Positions 45,201 to 56,489 of a stretch of 64,000 nt of DNA are shown piece by piece. Origin of the DNA: Phoenix dactylifera (taxonomy: Eukaryota > Streptophyta > Magnoliopsida > Arecales > Arecaceae); NCBI RefSeq assembly GCF_009389715.1, contig NC_052392.1:40750152-40814151 (forward strand), written 5' to 3'. The translations under genes were made by a program, and so were the position numbers. Position 1 is the first letter of the stretch, and each line of letters opens with the position of its first letter. The notes under the pieces are model-generated. The model was given only the letters and a program-made list of their open reading frames with translations, was not told the DNA's origin and made no database searches.

Positions 45201-45889
45201 TGGAAACCTAAGCAATAGCATCGATTAGGGCAAAAGCAAGCAACAGATTAGTTGCACAAAAGTGATTAGTTTTGATACTTGGAACGTTAGAACTTTGACT
45301 CGAAAAGTGTAGAGCTTGATAGCTAGCAGGTACAATAATACATGGTCTACTGTACCACCCTATACCAACAAACTAAACAACCAATAATTTCCAGATGGTG
45401 GACATCAGTCGAAACCATCCAAAATAAAATCTTGATCTTTGGATGGTTTCTGAAGCCAATGTAGAACACTGTGTCAATTCTTGATACCTTTAACAATTGC
45501 TATGCACCTTAGTGATTGATCAAATTGCAATACCTATCTACAAGGCCTTATTTTGCTATTTTCCTCGTAATTTTCACAAGAGTCTGTACTAGTGCTATCC
45601 ATACCCTAACATAACTATTGATTATAAGCAAATATCTGAACATATTAACCATTTATCAGTCAAAGATTGTGAATGGTATTTGTGCAATTTGGAATAGACT
45701 AAGAAAGCCAGATTGACAGAGTAAGACACAATCGGAAAAGAGATTGCGAAGCTGGTTCAAGGGGAATAAAAATAGAAATCATTAAAAAGAATGATTGAAA
45801 GAAAGGAAAGGAAAGGAAAGAAAGAACTCCTGCATTTTGCCCCCCATTTTTCTTATTGCTGCCAAGTTCTCCAACTTGGTTCCAGATTC

Positions 45890-46005
45890 CTCTTCAATTC
45901 CACCACCAGATCTTGGAGGCCACGCTGCATTCGGCCTGACGTCCTCATCCTCTCTCTCAATCATTATCGACTTTTCCCTTTCTTTTCGTTGCTCCAGATC
46001 GATTT
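45890..46005. repeat. Direct repeat, copy 1 (partner at 47516-47630)
   Basis: About 115 bp beginning CAATTCCACCACCAGATCTT recur at 47516-47630 with roughly 80-85% identity by eye. They end in a CCCTTTCTTT(T)-GTTGCT-AGAT pattern. No ORF is shared; copy 1 lies in the ELM2 leader intron. Confidence 0.75.
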
Positions 46006-46258
46006 TAGGACGGGGTTTTCGAAAGGTTTATCTCGGCGTCCCATTCTAAACCTGGTTCTCGATCTCTATACCTATTGTCTCGAGATATGAATTAATACAT
46101 CGTAAGTGCATCGTTCCACACCACATATTTATCCCGATCCGCTTCCCATCGGATTTTGAGCAACAGACAGATCCAGGCATAAATAACGTGAACTCATCAT
46201 GCAAGCGGACAGATCGAAGGCTTAAATCGAACCAAATAACAAAATTCAGCATGAATTT

Positions 46259-46262
<4 letters not shown>

Positions 46263-46326
<64 letters not shown>
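46263..46326. repeat. (AT)n microsatellite
   Basis: A dinucleotide run of about 64 bp in the ELM2 leader intron. Confidence 0.95.
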
Positions 46327-46329
<3 letters not shown>

Positions 46330-46363
46330 GATCCAGGATCCAGTGATAAGATAGATCAGAACA

Positions 46364-46404
46364 AGGGTTAGGGTTAGGGTTAGGGTTAGGGTTAGGGTTA
46401 GGTT
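46364..46404. repeat. Short TTAGGG tandem array
   Basis: Six perfect GGGTTA units plus a partial one lie on the plus strand (CCCTAA on the transcribed strand), ending about 10 bp from the leader-intron donor. The unit is the 6-mer, not the usual plant 7-mer TTTAGGG. Confidence 0.95.
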
Positions 46405-46415
46405 AAAGAACTAAC

Positions 46416-46590
46416 CAGAGATGATCGGAGCGCCGGAGCCCAGACGACGACGAAGAGAACGGGAAGGAAGAGGAAAGTATACGCAGGGGGTCGGGATGAG
46501 ACTGATAACGGCGGTATCGGGGTGAGAAGCCTCGTAGGTTTACGCCCGTCGGGACGCAGCGGCTCGGGCTGCAATGGAACCAACCCACTG
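46416..46590 (-). other. Probable 5' UTR exon and promoter-proximal region of the ELM2 gene
   Basis: A GC-rich segment ends (coding strand) in ATCATCTCTG followed by GTTAGT, a good splice donor at 46415. It resembles the leader exon of a plant gene, and the only downstream coding gene on this strand is the ELM2 gene. The transcription start is not determinable; the right limit is a guess. Confidence 0.45.
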
Positions 46591-46599
46591 GCTATCGTA

Positions 46600-48449
46600 G
46601 ATGGAAACGAAGCGGAGCTCTGGTTACAGATTGCGCAGGGGGTGGCCTCAGGCTGGGTCGAGTCCTATGTCCAACGCAGACCTAGATAAGTTAACTAATT
46701 TATCAAATTTAATAAATAATATTTTATTACGGTTATATATTTTATTCAAAAAAACTAGTCAAACTCCACGCGGACACCTAGTGCACATGCATTAAATAAC
46801 AACAGGGCACATGCACGATTCGTGACGGCACTTGCAAAACTCCATGCGGACTATAAACTCATCACGTCGACTCGAAACCCAGCGTATTCAACCCGACTTG
46901 TCAAGTTTTCGAGTCGACTCAATAAGAGATGGTTTATGGCAGACTCAAGTTTTGGATCAGCCTTGACTCGGCTGATTCACCAAGTTACTCGAAACCAAGT
47001 CCAAATCATTTGAATCAACCGAGTATTGACCACTAAATATAGTTCATTTCAATGCTATCTTCTAGAATTTCACCCAAAGCAAGTTATTTGAGTGCGTCTT
47101 TTAGTTTATTTAATGTAAAAATATAAGAATACAAATGGAATACGAAGGGTTAGGTCCTTATTCCCCACCCATCCCAAAAATAATATTGTTCCCAATATTC
47201 TCACCAATCCCACAACGCCAATGTTTTTTAATTCCCATCATGCGTCGTGCTGGGGGTGTTCCACTAACCGCCACTTCTATGTAAATAATAGTTGATAACT
47301 TGTCAAATAATCATGCATTGGTATCTTTCATTTCTTTTATTTTTTGTTATTAAATTATATATTGATTGTGTGATAATAATAGATTATAGATTCAAGTCTT
47401 TACATGCCCATGAATATAAATATCTCTATTATGTTCTTAAAATTAGCATTCAAATCTGGAAGAGAACCTAGCAGCAATAAGAAAAAAATGGGAGCAAATG
47501 AATGAGTTTTTCTCCAATTCCACCACCAGATCTTGGAATCCACGCTGCCTCTGTTCTAGCCTCCTCATCTTCTCTCCTGATCATTATTGATTTTCCCCTT
47601 TCTTTTGTTGCTTCAGATTGATTGCCTATTTATATAATATTGTGTTGGAAAATACAAACTCATGATGCAAATTGGGAGGCGTTGCGCAAGTTTCAAAACG
47701 ATACAGTGGGAGACTAAACTAAGCAAAAATTTAATTATGCTAGAAGCAATTAGAGTTTTACAACCTTAAGGCAAAAATAAATTACATCAACAAAAAGCTA
47801 AGAATAATTTGTGAATAACATTTGATGCGGCTAAATCTCATTTGCCAAGCATAAGCTAACACATGGCATAGCACACAGTTGGACTCATATTTCTAGACGG
47901 ATCTAAATAAGAAAAGCTAAGAAATAGCTCTCTACTTAATTCATCCAATTCCAAGAGGACCAAGATTCCTCATTTATAAAAAAGGCTCAAGATCTCAAGT
48001 ATGTAGGGCTAGAAGTGGGCCTAATTTACATTACAACGCATTAGGTCGGGCTACAAGCTACCCTCTACTAATTCCAGATTGGGCTTGGGCTCAAAATCAA
48101 GGCATGTATACAATTTGGACTGGGCTCAAGTAGTTATGGAGCCCGACCCCAAGATCGGCATAAGCCCAAGCTAGGACCAGGCTTGAAAATCGAATCTAAA
48201 TTCAAGCCTAGAGCCAGCTCAGTATATGGCCTGAGGTCTATCCCAAAGACTTAGATAAGTCATATAGTTTGACCTGACAATTGATTTGGGTTATTTGGCT
48301 TAAGAGTAAGAGGAGAAAAGAGATTTGATAGGGAAAAGGATGGGGGTGGGGGTGGGGGGATTGTGGGAGAATAAGGGTTTTAGGGTTTCGTTTGGGTTGG
48401 AGTAAGAGGAGAAAACCCTAGAGATTTGATACGGAGAAGGGTTTTAGAG
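46600..48449. other. Intergenic DNA with repeat fragments
   Basis: A stretch at 46845-47035 has repeated GTCGACTCGAAA/CGAGTCGACT motifs of the kind seen in small non-autonomous transposons. Copy 2 of a direct repeat lies at 47516-47630. No gene is recognised. Confidence 0.35.
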
Positions 48450-48457
48450 AATGCGGG

Positions 48458-49704
48458 TAGGGCTGGAAGTGGGCTCGGGCCGGCCCGAAGCCCATCGGGT
48501 CGGGCCGCCCGCGGGCCGAGCTATGGGCTAGGCTCACTGCATTTCGGGCCGGGCTCGGGCTGAATGATTAAGCCCATTTCTATTTCCGGCCGGGCTCGGG
48601 TATTTCATTGGCCCGGCCCGGGCCCGTCCAAGCCCGAGCCCACTTTCAGCCCGAATCGCGGGCCAGTTTGCTGAATGCCCTAATGGCCTGAATCGTGGCT
48701 AAACGCCTAAACCGAGTTGCCATTTGCCAACAGCTTGCCCGAGGGATTTGCAGAGGCGGCGCGGGCGAGCGGTGGAGACGACGAGGCGTAGAGCTAGGGT
48801 TTCTCTGGTCGTCGACCGTCCAAGCTCGGCGAAGTGGTGAAGAGGAGTCCCGAGTCCCGACCATGCGGTGAGCGCCCTCGCGGTGGCGAGGATGGTGATA
48901 TCGGCGGGGATGGGAGCCAGCGTTGCCGGTGGAGGCGGCGGATGGGGGACGGTGGTGGTGCTGGAGAGGGAGGACATCTCGTTCGGGTCGCTGAATTGGT
49001 ACGCCTACACGGGGATCTCATGCCTCCTAGTTCTCTTCGCCGGTATCATGTCCGGGCTCACACTGGGGCTCATGTCGCTCGGCCTCGTCGAGCTCGAGAT
49101 CCTCCAGCGCAGTGGCACCTCCACCGAGAAGAAGCAGGCAGGTCTGGTTATGATTCTTGATTCTTGATTCTTGATTCTTCGATGTAGCGGTGATGCCTCC
49201 TCCTCTTCTTCTTCTTTTTGTTTTTGGCTCTCAGCTGTTTGCATTGTGGAAATCTTGAGCTTTTCTTTGCTCTGTTTTATTCTTCTAGTTTTAGCTGGTC
49301 TGGATTGGAGATATCTCGAGCTTTATTTTGATCATTTTGATGATGATGATTATGTGGAGCGATTCGGCTCAGTTGTTAAAATCTTTGTGAAGAAGCTCTC
49401 GCGAAGGAGGGTATTTTGATTTAGATTTTTTTTAACGATCAAGATCTTGATTGGTTCTCGGATCAGCGAGTTCTGCTCCTGTTCTTCTCCATTTCTATTT
49501 AATTTTGAAGATTTTTGGAGGAATTATATGCTCTTTCTTGATTTTCATTTCAAACGGGCTGGCCCAAACGGGCTCGGGCCGGGCTCGGGCCGAGTTTCCG
49601 TAAAATTATTCGGGCTTCGGCCCGGCCCAAAGCCTGGAAAATAATTGCAGGCCGGGCTTGGGTAGGGGTGTGGCCCGGCCCGGCCCGGCCCACTTCCAGC
49701 CCTA
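48458..49704. mobile_element. Non-autonomous hAT element carrying a captured gene fragment (Pack-hAT type)
   Basis: The ends are inverted repeats beginning TAGGGCTGGAAGTGGGC on both strands. They are flanked by AATGCGGG (48450-48457) and AATGCAGG (49705-49712), an 8-bp duplication with one mismatch, which fits the hAT superfamily. Subterminal regions (48470-48650 and 49555-49700) are dense in GGGCTCGGGCC/GGCCCGG repeats. Between them (about 48665-49550) the sequence is host-gene derived: leader, first exon and start of intron 1 of a DUF21 gene. No transposase is present. Confidence 0.88.
48892..49141 (+). pseudogene. Captured first exon of a DUF21 (CNNM/CorC-type) membrane protein gene
   Basis: The ATG at 48892 opens 83 codons. 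The product is about 83 aa with the family-specific sequence EDISFGSLNWYAYTGISCLL, followed by FAGIMSGLTLGLMSLGLVEL and LQRSGTSTEKKQA. This is the start of the DUF21 transmembrane domain of plant CNNM/CorC-like proteins. The exon ends at the expected family position, followed by a GT donor at 49142-49143. The rest of the DUF21 domain and the CBS domains are not found in the following 5 kb. The frame is intact, but the gene is only a 5' piece inside a transposon. A chimeric transcript is possible if its leader retained promoter sequence. Confidence 0.85.
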
Positions 49705-49712
49705 AATGCAGG

Positions 49713-51457
49713 TGATTAGATACCTGGTTGATGTTTCAATGGCTTGGACGACCTTCATGAAGCTCACCTATAGAGCTAAGAAGGCATTCTAGGAAGCTAT
49801 TGGTGCATGGTGGACGTAGAACCTGAAGGTGGCAGCGGTGCCTAGAGTTGCAATTAAATTGAGCCAAGTCAAGTATCTAGAGGCTCGAGCTTGACTTGAT
49901 TTAAAATATTCAGGTTCGAAATTCGACTCAAGATTGATCAAGCCATGATAACCAAGCTTGAACTCAACTCGATCAACAAAAGTAATACTCGAAATTGACT
50001 TGACTCGACTCGAAAATTAACCGGGCTATACTCTCAGGCTCGAATTCGAGCCTTAATCATAATTAAAACAATATGGTTAAAATTTAGGAGTTAATTCAAA
50101 TAAAAAGATATATCAATATTCTATTTTTTCAAATATTAATTTAATATTTTATATTATAAAATAAAAAATATAATATTATAAAAAATATATATACTTGACT
50201 AGGCTTGTGAGCCTTCAAGTCAAGTATTTTGTTAGTCAAGCTCGACTCAGAAAATTGTTCAAGCGACTCGAGCTTGGTAATAGTTGAGTTGAGTCCAACT
50301 TGAACTCGAGTCTAGATCAAGTAGATTGCAAGCTACTTGGTTCATTTTGCATCCCTAGTGTCCCTGATGGCCGGGGTAGTACGTCTGAAAGCGGGTCGGA
50401 TTATATCCGACCGTATCCATTTTCGTATGCGATTCTGATTAGATTCGGATACTATTTTTTTGGTTTGATCGAATCCGAATACAAATTCAGGTAGTCAGTT
50501 CAAAAATTTTCCAGATACAGATAAGAATATGGATACTCCTATTTTTTCGAATTCGGTTCTGGATCTGAATATTCATATACTAAGGGCAAGTGAAAAGAAG
50601 AAGTTTAAGTTAAATTAAATCAGGAAACCAATTAAGTGATGAACCAAACCTAAATTAAAAGAAACCCAGATATCGGATAACTTTCACTTAAGAGAGTAAA
50701 CCAAATCTGGAATACCCAATTCGAATAAAATCTTTCGAATTACCCTATATGCCTAAAAGGCTCAAACCTCTCATACATCCATTTCGTCTCTTTTTTCTCT
50801 TCGTCGTCTTTAAATAACTGGATTTTAAAGATCCCGTCCATTTTGTAGTTTCCACCCGGCGATTGCAATCGGCGACAGTCATGAGATGCCTTAGAGGTGC
50901 CATAAGTCTCGTCTACTTCGATGACAACCAACTTAGAGTGGTATATCCTTTACGAAATTATTAATTTTTATTATTGATAAATATTTATTAAAATTATATT
51001 TTTTTAATTGAATATTTTCTTTATGATCATGTTTTTATTATTAGTTTTCATCTTTGAATTTTGCTCGAAATTGATTAATATCTAAAAAAATATCAAATTT
51101 ATATTTGTATTCGGATAAGAAAATATAAATATGTTTAATATCCAATTCGTATCCATATCTGTTTATAACAAAATGGATATGCTTAATATTCTATTCGTAT
51201 TCGTATACATTTGAACAAATATAGATATTAATTTTGATATTCATTTAATATCCATATCTATTTTTGTTGAAAAATATAGGAATAAATATGGATATACCAA
51301 TATCTGATTCGTACTTACGAGACTGAGAGTACGGTGTAGGTGTATGGCCTGGTGGCAGCGGACTCAGATGATTTTTTGCTCTCATGCGCCATTTGCTACA
51401 TGGAAGTGGCGGTCCGGCTGGTGGCATGGGGGAAACAATGGGCTGGTGCACGTCGGG
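49713..51457. other. Intergenic DNA with two probable decayed transposon-like repeats
   Basis: A stretch at 49855-50358 is rich in CTCGA/TCGAG motifs. Its ends are loosely inverted (CTAGAGTTGCAA-type against CTAGGGATGCAA-type) without a clear target duplication. A second stretch, 50385-51330, is rich in TCGGAT/ATCCGA and ATATCCA motifs. Both look like old non-autonomous elements. No gene is recognised. Confidence 0.35.
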
Positions 51458-51472
51458 GCCCATGACAAGGGC

Positions 51473-52649
51473 TTTTTTTTTTTTTTTTGGTAAAAATGGC
51501 CACTCATTTCATATAGTTCTAACATGAGTACAACCTGCCGAATCGCGAGAAAGCAATAAAGACAAAGGAGTAGGAGCGTCTGATACAAACGTCCGCAAAA
51601 AATTCTCGGAATGTCGGGCTACAAAGAAGGCAACCCAGTCTGCTGCCCGGTTCGCCTCCCTGAAAATGTGTACAGCCTGAAACTCGTCCATCATCTGAGA
51701 CAACCTACGTGTCTCCCGAATAAGAGGATGACCATCACCATACCTGTCTGACCCCCGGAGCCAGTCGATCACCAAAGTAGAGTCCCCGTCGAGGTACACC
51801 TGCTCGGTGCCCAGAGCCCGCCTGGCGTAGGATAAACCCGCCCAGGACGACGCAACTCTTCCCCGACTACTGTAAGCCTTGGCATGCGTCGCCCTCCTGC
51901 AGCAAGCATCCTACCAAGGCAATCCCTGATCACAAAATCAACCCCGCCGGTCACGCCATCCACAGATCTACTGCCATCAAAGTTTACTTTAAGATAGTCA
52001 GGGGGTGGGAGTATCCAAGAAATAAAAGCAAAACGAGGCGCTGAACCAGCGTGGATAGTACCCCAGATATCCCTAGCCATCTCAAAAGAAAACATAGAGG
52101 CAGCCTCCATAACCTCCCTCGCCTGCAGTGATGCTCTATCTATCACCATCCTCGAAGGCGACCGCCTCCCCTCAAACAGACTAGCGTTCTTGTCCAACCA
52201 TATATGGTAGGACAAATACGCCATAAGAATCCCCGCCCCCATATATCTGGGGCTCCGCATGGAATCTCTCATTACATGAATCAGGTCCTGTGCCGAGCCC
52301 ACCGAGTCAAGTAGTGGAACCGGTGACCATCGCCATATCTCTCGAGCCCTTGGGCACTACAGAAAAACATGCTCAGTAGTCTCCTCGACATCTGCACATA
52401 CCTCACAGCACTGAGAGATCCGCATACCGCGCCGAACTAGCCGGCTCCTGGTCGGAAGGCAGCCCCAGGCCACATTCCAGATGAAGAGTGCTACACGGAG
52501 GTGAATCCTCAGTCTCCATATCCACCCACCCGCAAACTGACGAGTCGGCTCCCTGCTAATCAGCGCGTGGAGATTACCGGCTCGTACCCGCGACCATCTT
52601 GTTGGCACCCAAACTAGACTATCAGCCACCCCTCGGTAAGGACTGGCAA
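51473..52649 (-). mobile_element. Plant LINE, 5'-truncated, minus strand
   Basis: A 16-base T run (51473-51488) is the poly-A tail. On the minus strand the zf-RVT region (52629-52357: LRIHLRVALFIWNVAWGCLP, CEVCADVEETTEHVF) is followed by DKNASLFEGRR and a type-I RNase H (about 51990-51560: FDGSRSVDGVTGGVDF, VIDWLRGSDRYGDGHPLI). Stops and frameshifts are present. Flanks GCCCATGACAAGGGC (51458-51472) and GGCCATGACGAAGGC (52650-52664) match at 12 of 15 positions and are the likely target duplication. RT, endonuclease and ORF1 are missing. Confidence 0.85.
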
Positions 52650-52664
52650 GGCCATGACGAAGGC

Positions 52665-53801
52665 TTCAGGAGGGGGTCGGTTGAGACGGGGGAGAATAAT
52701 TGTGAAGCAAGGGATGCGACGGCTCTCAACTACCGATACCAAGGATTCCAAATGAGGCTCTATCGGGTCCGAGCCAGCCCAATTTTTGGCCCAAAAGGCC
52801 CTCGCATTAGATTGACCCACCCAAATCCGCTGATCCTTAGAATCCACCAAGGTTACCTAGAATTTACCCAGGTCTGCATAGAATCCACTATGCAAAAGAT
52901 TAATCATGAGTTCACGTGTACTCAAGAAAACCTTCATTAACCTCTAATATAAAAAATTGAGTGCATAGGAGGGCATTTATAGTTCCAAGCCTCTTACAGG
53001 GACGAATGGATAGCTCGCCCAGGGGCATTTCTAGAGAAATTCATTTTGATGAGAGGCTGTTGTTGAATTGATTTGGACAGTGTCGCCATCGATTTGCTTC
53101 TAATGGTAGTATGGGAGCCATTTGATTCCCCAATTCCTTAGTTGGCTTAGACTTGGATGCTACATATCTTGGCATAGTCAGTACTCTTTTAAGTGGTGTA
53201 TGATTTCACTTTCAAATAAGGTTAAGTTGGCCTAAGATTGCTTTTGTACGCTTTTGGAAGCCCTTATGCTGGCGGATGCTCTTGATACTCAAGGTCCTTT
53301 TGATGGCGAGTTTTTTTCCATCAGATGTATTTGACGACATCCAACGTGCTATCAGATCATGGATTCAACCAGATGCCAAAGCAGTCATGGCCTGCGTCAC
53401 TCATAACCAATTCATTTATTTTATATAAACTTACCACTATCCAACAACCAATTTAAATTTTCAATTTTTGCCACAGTTACATAATACACACTTAGTAAAT
53501 TAATTATTTAGCAACCTAATACACACCTCAGAGCAAATTAATACACAATTTCTAAAACATTATATTCATCAAAATATACTACATGACTGGTGATATATAC
53601 TCGTCGACTTCCTGATGCATATTGTAAGTTTATATGATATACACCTAGCAGTGATCGAATACACACCTCTAGCTAAATTGATACACAATTTTTAAAGCAT
53701 GATTTTTACTAATACATACTATATGATCATCGGTACATAGTTTTCAAAATATAGTGTTCATCGGTACTGATGCATAGTTTTTTAGCTTTGTCAAATATAA
53801 G

Positions 53802-53842
<41 letters not shown>

Positions 53843-54678
53843 TTTTTTAGATTCTATAAACTCTTAGGTGCAAAAATTCTAAAAAAAAGAATAAATTTAG
53901 AAAAGAAGAAATAACTAAAAAAAAAATCTCATGGGTAGTAGAGGCGGCTTGATAAGAAAGAAGATAAATGAAAAAAACTAGAAAAAAAATACAGACGGGC
54001 TCTTCAAGGACAATAATTTTTTTTTGGCATGCGTTGCTTTATTTTTTTAAAATTATAGGGGTGACAGACTTTGTTAATAATAGAGTTTTATTCTTATTTT
54101 CTTTTGGAATTTTTTTTGATAGGTGTTAGAGGAAAATATGATAAAATAAAAATTTCACTATTTCGTCCTATATAATTTTTGTTCTATACTGGGAGCCGGC
54201 GTGCGGCCAAGAAGAGCCCAAGGATTTTTTCTTGGTTGATGGTAACAGTTTATGCCGGCAGTTGTATACGACTTTGGTACGTGCACCGATTTTTCTTTTT
54301 GGCGGCTTTTTAATGATAATTTAATGCGACGAGGGAAGGGAATCATCCGTGGGTCATACGACACTATCCCTGAATGGACGGACGGCTCGATTTTGCTAGA
54401 AAGATTGCAGAAAAAAATCATTGTATCGTGCAGCCGTGGGAAGAAGGCGCGGTGGGACTAGGGCCGGCCGCTGCTCCACACCTTCCCCTCTCGCCGCTCC
54501 CCCTCGTGTGGTCGTGCCTTCCACATTAAGGCGCAGCCGACGCTCCCCTCTTCTCTCTACATACAACGCTCCTGTCCATTTCTGTCTTGGTAATTGCCGG
54601 GTATTTACAAACACCATACACCGATATATTAGGGTTTCCCATCCCAATCCCAATTCCATCCATTCGACGGGGGCTAAG
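52665..54678. other. Region upstream of PDX1, no gene recognised
   Basis: The sequence is mostly AT-rich, with a TA microsatellite at about 53807-53840. The last ~250 bp before the PDX1 ATG are GC-richer and include a possible TATATTA box near 54625 next to AGGGTTT, a telo-box-like motif. Promoter assignment is weak. Confidence 0.35.
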
Positions 54679-55638
54679 ATGTCGTCGTCGGACAGCGGCG
54701 TGGTGACAGTGTACGGGGGGAACGACGGGGGGTCAGCGCTGACGGAGCCGGGGGTGAAGAAGACGTCGACGTTCTCGGTGAAGGTAGGGCTGGCGCAGAT
54801 GCTGCGGGGCGGGGTGATCATGGACGTGGTGAGCCCTGAGCAGGCACGTGTGGCGGAGGAGGCCGGGGCGTGCGCGGTGATGGCCCTGGAGCGCGTCCCG
54901 GCGGACATCAGGGCTGGGGCCGGGGTGGCCCGTATGAGCGACCCGGGGCTGATCAAGGAGATCAAGCGCGCGGTGACCATCCCGGTGATGGCCAAGGCCC
55001 GCATCGGGCACTTCGTGGAGGCCCAGATCCTGGAGGCCATCGGCGTGGACTACGTGGACGAGAGCGAGGTGCTGACCCCGGCCGACGACGCCCACCATAT
55101 CAACAAGCACAACTTCCGCGTCCCCTTCGTGTGCGGCTGCTGCGACCTCGGCGAGGCCCTCCGCCGCATCCGCGAGGGCGCCGCCATGATCCGCACCAAG
55201 GGCGAGGCCGGCACCGGCAACATCGTCGAGGCTGTCCGCCACGTCCGCTCCGTCATGGGCGATATCCGCTCCCTCCGCAACATGGACGACGACGAGGTCT
55301 TCACCTTCGCCAAGCGCACCGCCGCCCCCTACGACCTTGTCATGCAGACCAAGCAACTCGGCCGCCTCCCCGTCGTCCACTTCGCCGCCGGCGGCATAGC
55401 CACCCCCGCCGACGCCGCCCTCATGATGCAGCTCGGCTGCGACGGCGTCTTTGTCGGTTCTGGCATCTTTAAGAGCGGCGACCCGCCTCGGCGCGCCCGC
55501 GCCATCGTCCAGGCCATCACCCACTACAGCGACCCCGACATCCTAGCCGAGGTCTCCTGTGGCCTCGGAGAGGCCATGGTCGGGATCAACCTCAACGGCG
55601 ACGCCAAGGTCGAGTGGTTCGCCGCCCGCTCTGAATAA
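54679..55638 (+). CDS. PDX1: Pyridoxal 5'-phosphate synthase subunit PDX1 (PdxS-like), 319 aa
   Basis: PDX1 makes pyridoxal 5'-phosphate from ribose 5-phosphate, glyceraldehyde 3-phosphate and ammonia supplied by the glutaminase PDX2, in cytosolic dodecamers. The single exon encodes a complete (beta/alpha)8 barrel. The key residues are present: Asp49 (IMDV), the first Schiff-base Lys106 ([10 protein letters not shown]) and the second Lys174 ([11 protein letters not shown]). Their spacings (57 and 68) equal those of the bacterial enzyme's Asp24, Lys81 and Lys149. [20 protein letters not shown] and the [12 protein letters not shown] phosphate-binding motif are intact. The start was chosen as the ATG before [13 protein letters not shown], typical in length for plant PDX1. 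Upstream in-frame codons lack an ATG. Slight oddities are [10 protein letters not shown] and [10 protein letters not shown], at positions where plant copies usually read RAQGGV and CRNLGEAL. The gene is very GC-rich. The product looks active. Confidence 0.95.
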   Translation: MSSSDSGVVTVYGGNDGGSALTEPGVKKTSTFSVKVGLAQMLRGGVIMDVVSPEQARVAEEAGACAVMALERVPADIRAGAGVARMSDPGLIKEIKRAVTIPVMAKARIGHFVEAQILEAIGVDYVDESEVLTPADDAHHINKHNFRVPFVCGCCDLGEALRRIREGAAMIRTKGEAGTGNIVEAVRHVRSVMGDIRSLRNMDDDEVFTFAKRTAAPYDLVMQTKQLGRLPVVHFAAGGIATPADAALMMQLGCDGVFVGSGIFKSGDPPRRARAIVQAITHYSDPDILAEVSCGLGEAMVGINLNGDAKVEWFAARSE

Positions 55639-56489
55639 TAATACATAGATTATTAGACAGACTGCAGGCAGGCAGTGCGTTCGACTTTGATCGATGGTGC
55701 GACCGCTATGGCGATGGCGGTGACGGCTCTGCTCTGCTCTACTCTTTCCCATTCGCCTTTTTTTTCTTTGCTATGGTTTTGGTTTGCTTTCGTTTTCCCC
55801 TTTTTCCTTTTTTTTAGGTCTTATATGAATGAAGTTACAATCTACTCTTGTAGCAAGTACAGCTGAAAACATTGCTTCTCTTTTTCTTCCGTTGGCTGAT
55901 GCTGTACGATACTGGTCTCTGTCTGTCTGTCTGTCTTTCGTGAATTAAAACCCTCTGCTGAAAAGAAAACAAGCTGGATCAAGATTCGAGAATTCAAAAA
56001 CAAATTCAAGGATTAAAAACTCAATTTCCAAAATTTGGAATTCTAATTCTCAGTGACTGATAAGAAAACCGAGTTGGATCAAGATTTGAAAATTCTGTTT
56101 CTTTCAAGTGATAGTTCAGGAAACAGAGCTGGATCAAGATAAGATAATTCAAAAATTGAATCCAAAAAATTCAAAATTTGGATCCTATTCTCTCATATTT
56201 TTTCCACCAGTTGGACTTTGCATGATAGAAGCTCTAAATCATTCTATTTTGCATGCATGATATTCTTTAAAGTTAACAGTATTTATAGTTTTATATACAA
56301 TCATGTAAAAGTGCCTTTCTTTTTTCTCGTTATTCTTTCTTCTTCAAATCAGCTAGGTTTTTTACCGGGAATTGTGGGATGATATCCGTTTTGAAGAGTC
56401 AAATGCGTAGCTTCAATTAGTCTTAACACGAAGAATGTCCTTGGACGGATGAGCTATATAATTTAGGGGAAAGAAAAATATTTTTGGTG
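55639..56489. other. PDX1 3' region and imperfect tandem repeat
   Basis: After the stop the sequence is T-rich and probably 3' UTR. From about 55965 to 56200 the motif CTGGATCAAGAT or TTGGATCAAGAT, followed by a GA-AATTCAAAAA-like stretch, occurs three times in direct order at uneven spacing. No gene is seen. Confidence 0.45.

Larger units (their letters stand above)
42237..46415 (-). other. Long 5' UTR intron of the ELM2 gene
   Basis: It runs from a probable donor GTTAGT at 46415 to the acceptor at 42237-42239, about 4.2 kb. No coding exon is seen inside. It holds a GCTCAA/TTGAGC-rich stretch (about 44700-44930), part of a dispersed duplication (45890-46005), a 64-bp AT microsatellite and a TTAGGG run. 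Short open frames are not credible. Confidence 0.6.

Noticed and set aside
46364-46404. True telomere or chromosome end
   Set aside because: Only about 40 bp, interstitial, beside a gene; no long array follows.
48892-49141. Functional DUF21 gene with a long first intron
   Set aside because: The exon is enclosed by hAT inverted repeats with a target duplication, and no further DUF21 or CBS exon is seen before PDX1.
49855-50358. Third hAT element
   Set aside because: The ends are only loosely inverted and the flanks do not give a matching 8-bp duplication.
54733-55524. 263-aa minus-strand and 200-aa plus-strand frames inside PDX1
   Set aside because: They arise from the G/C-ending codons of PDX1; the compositions are biased and no family is recognisable.
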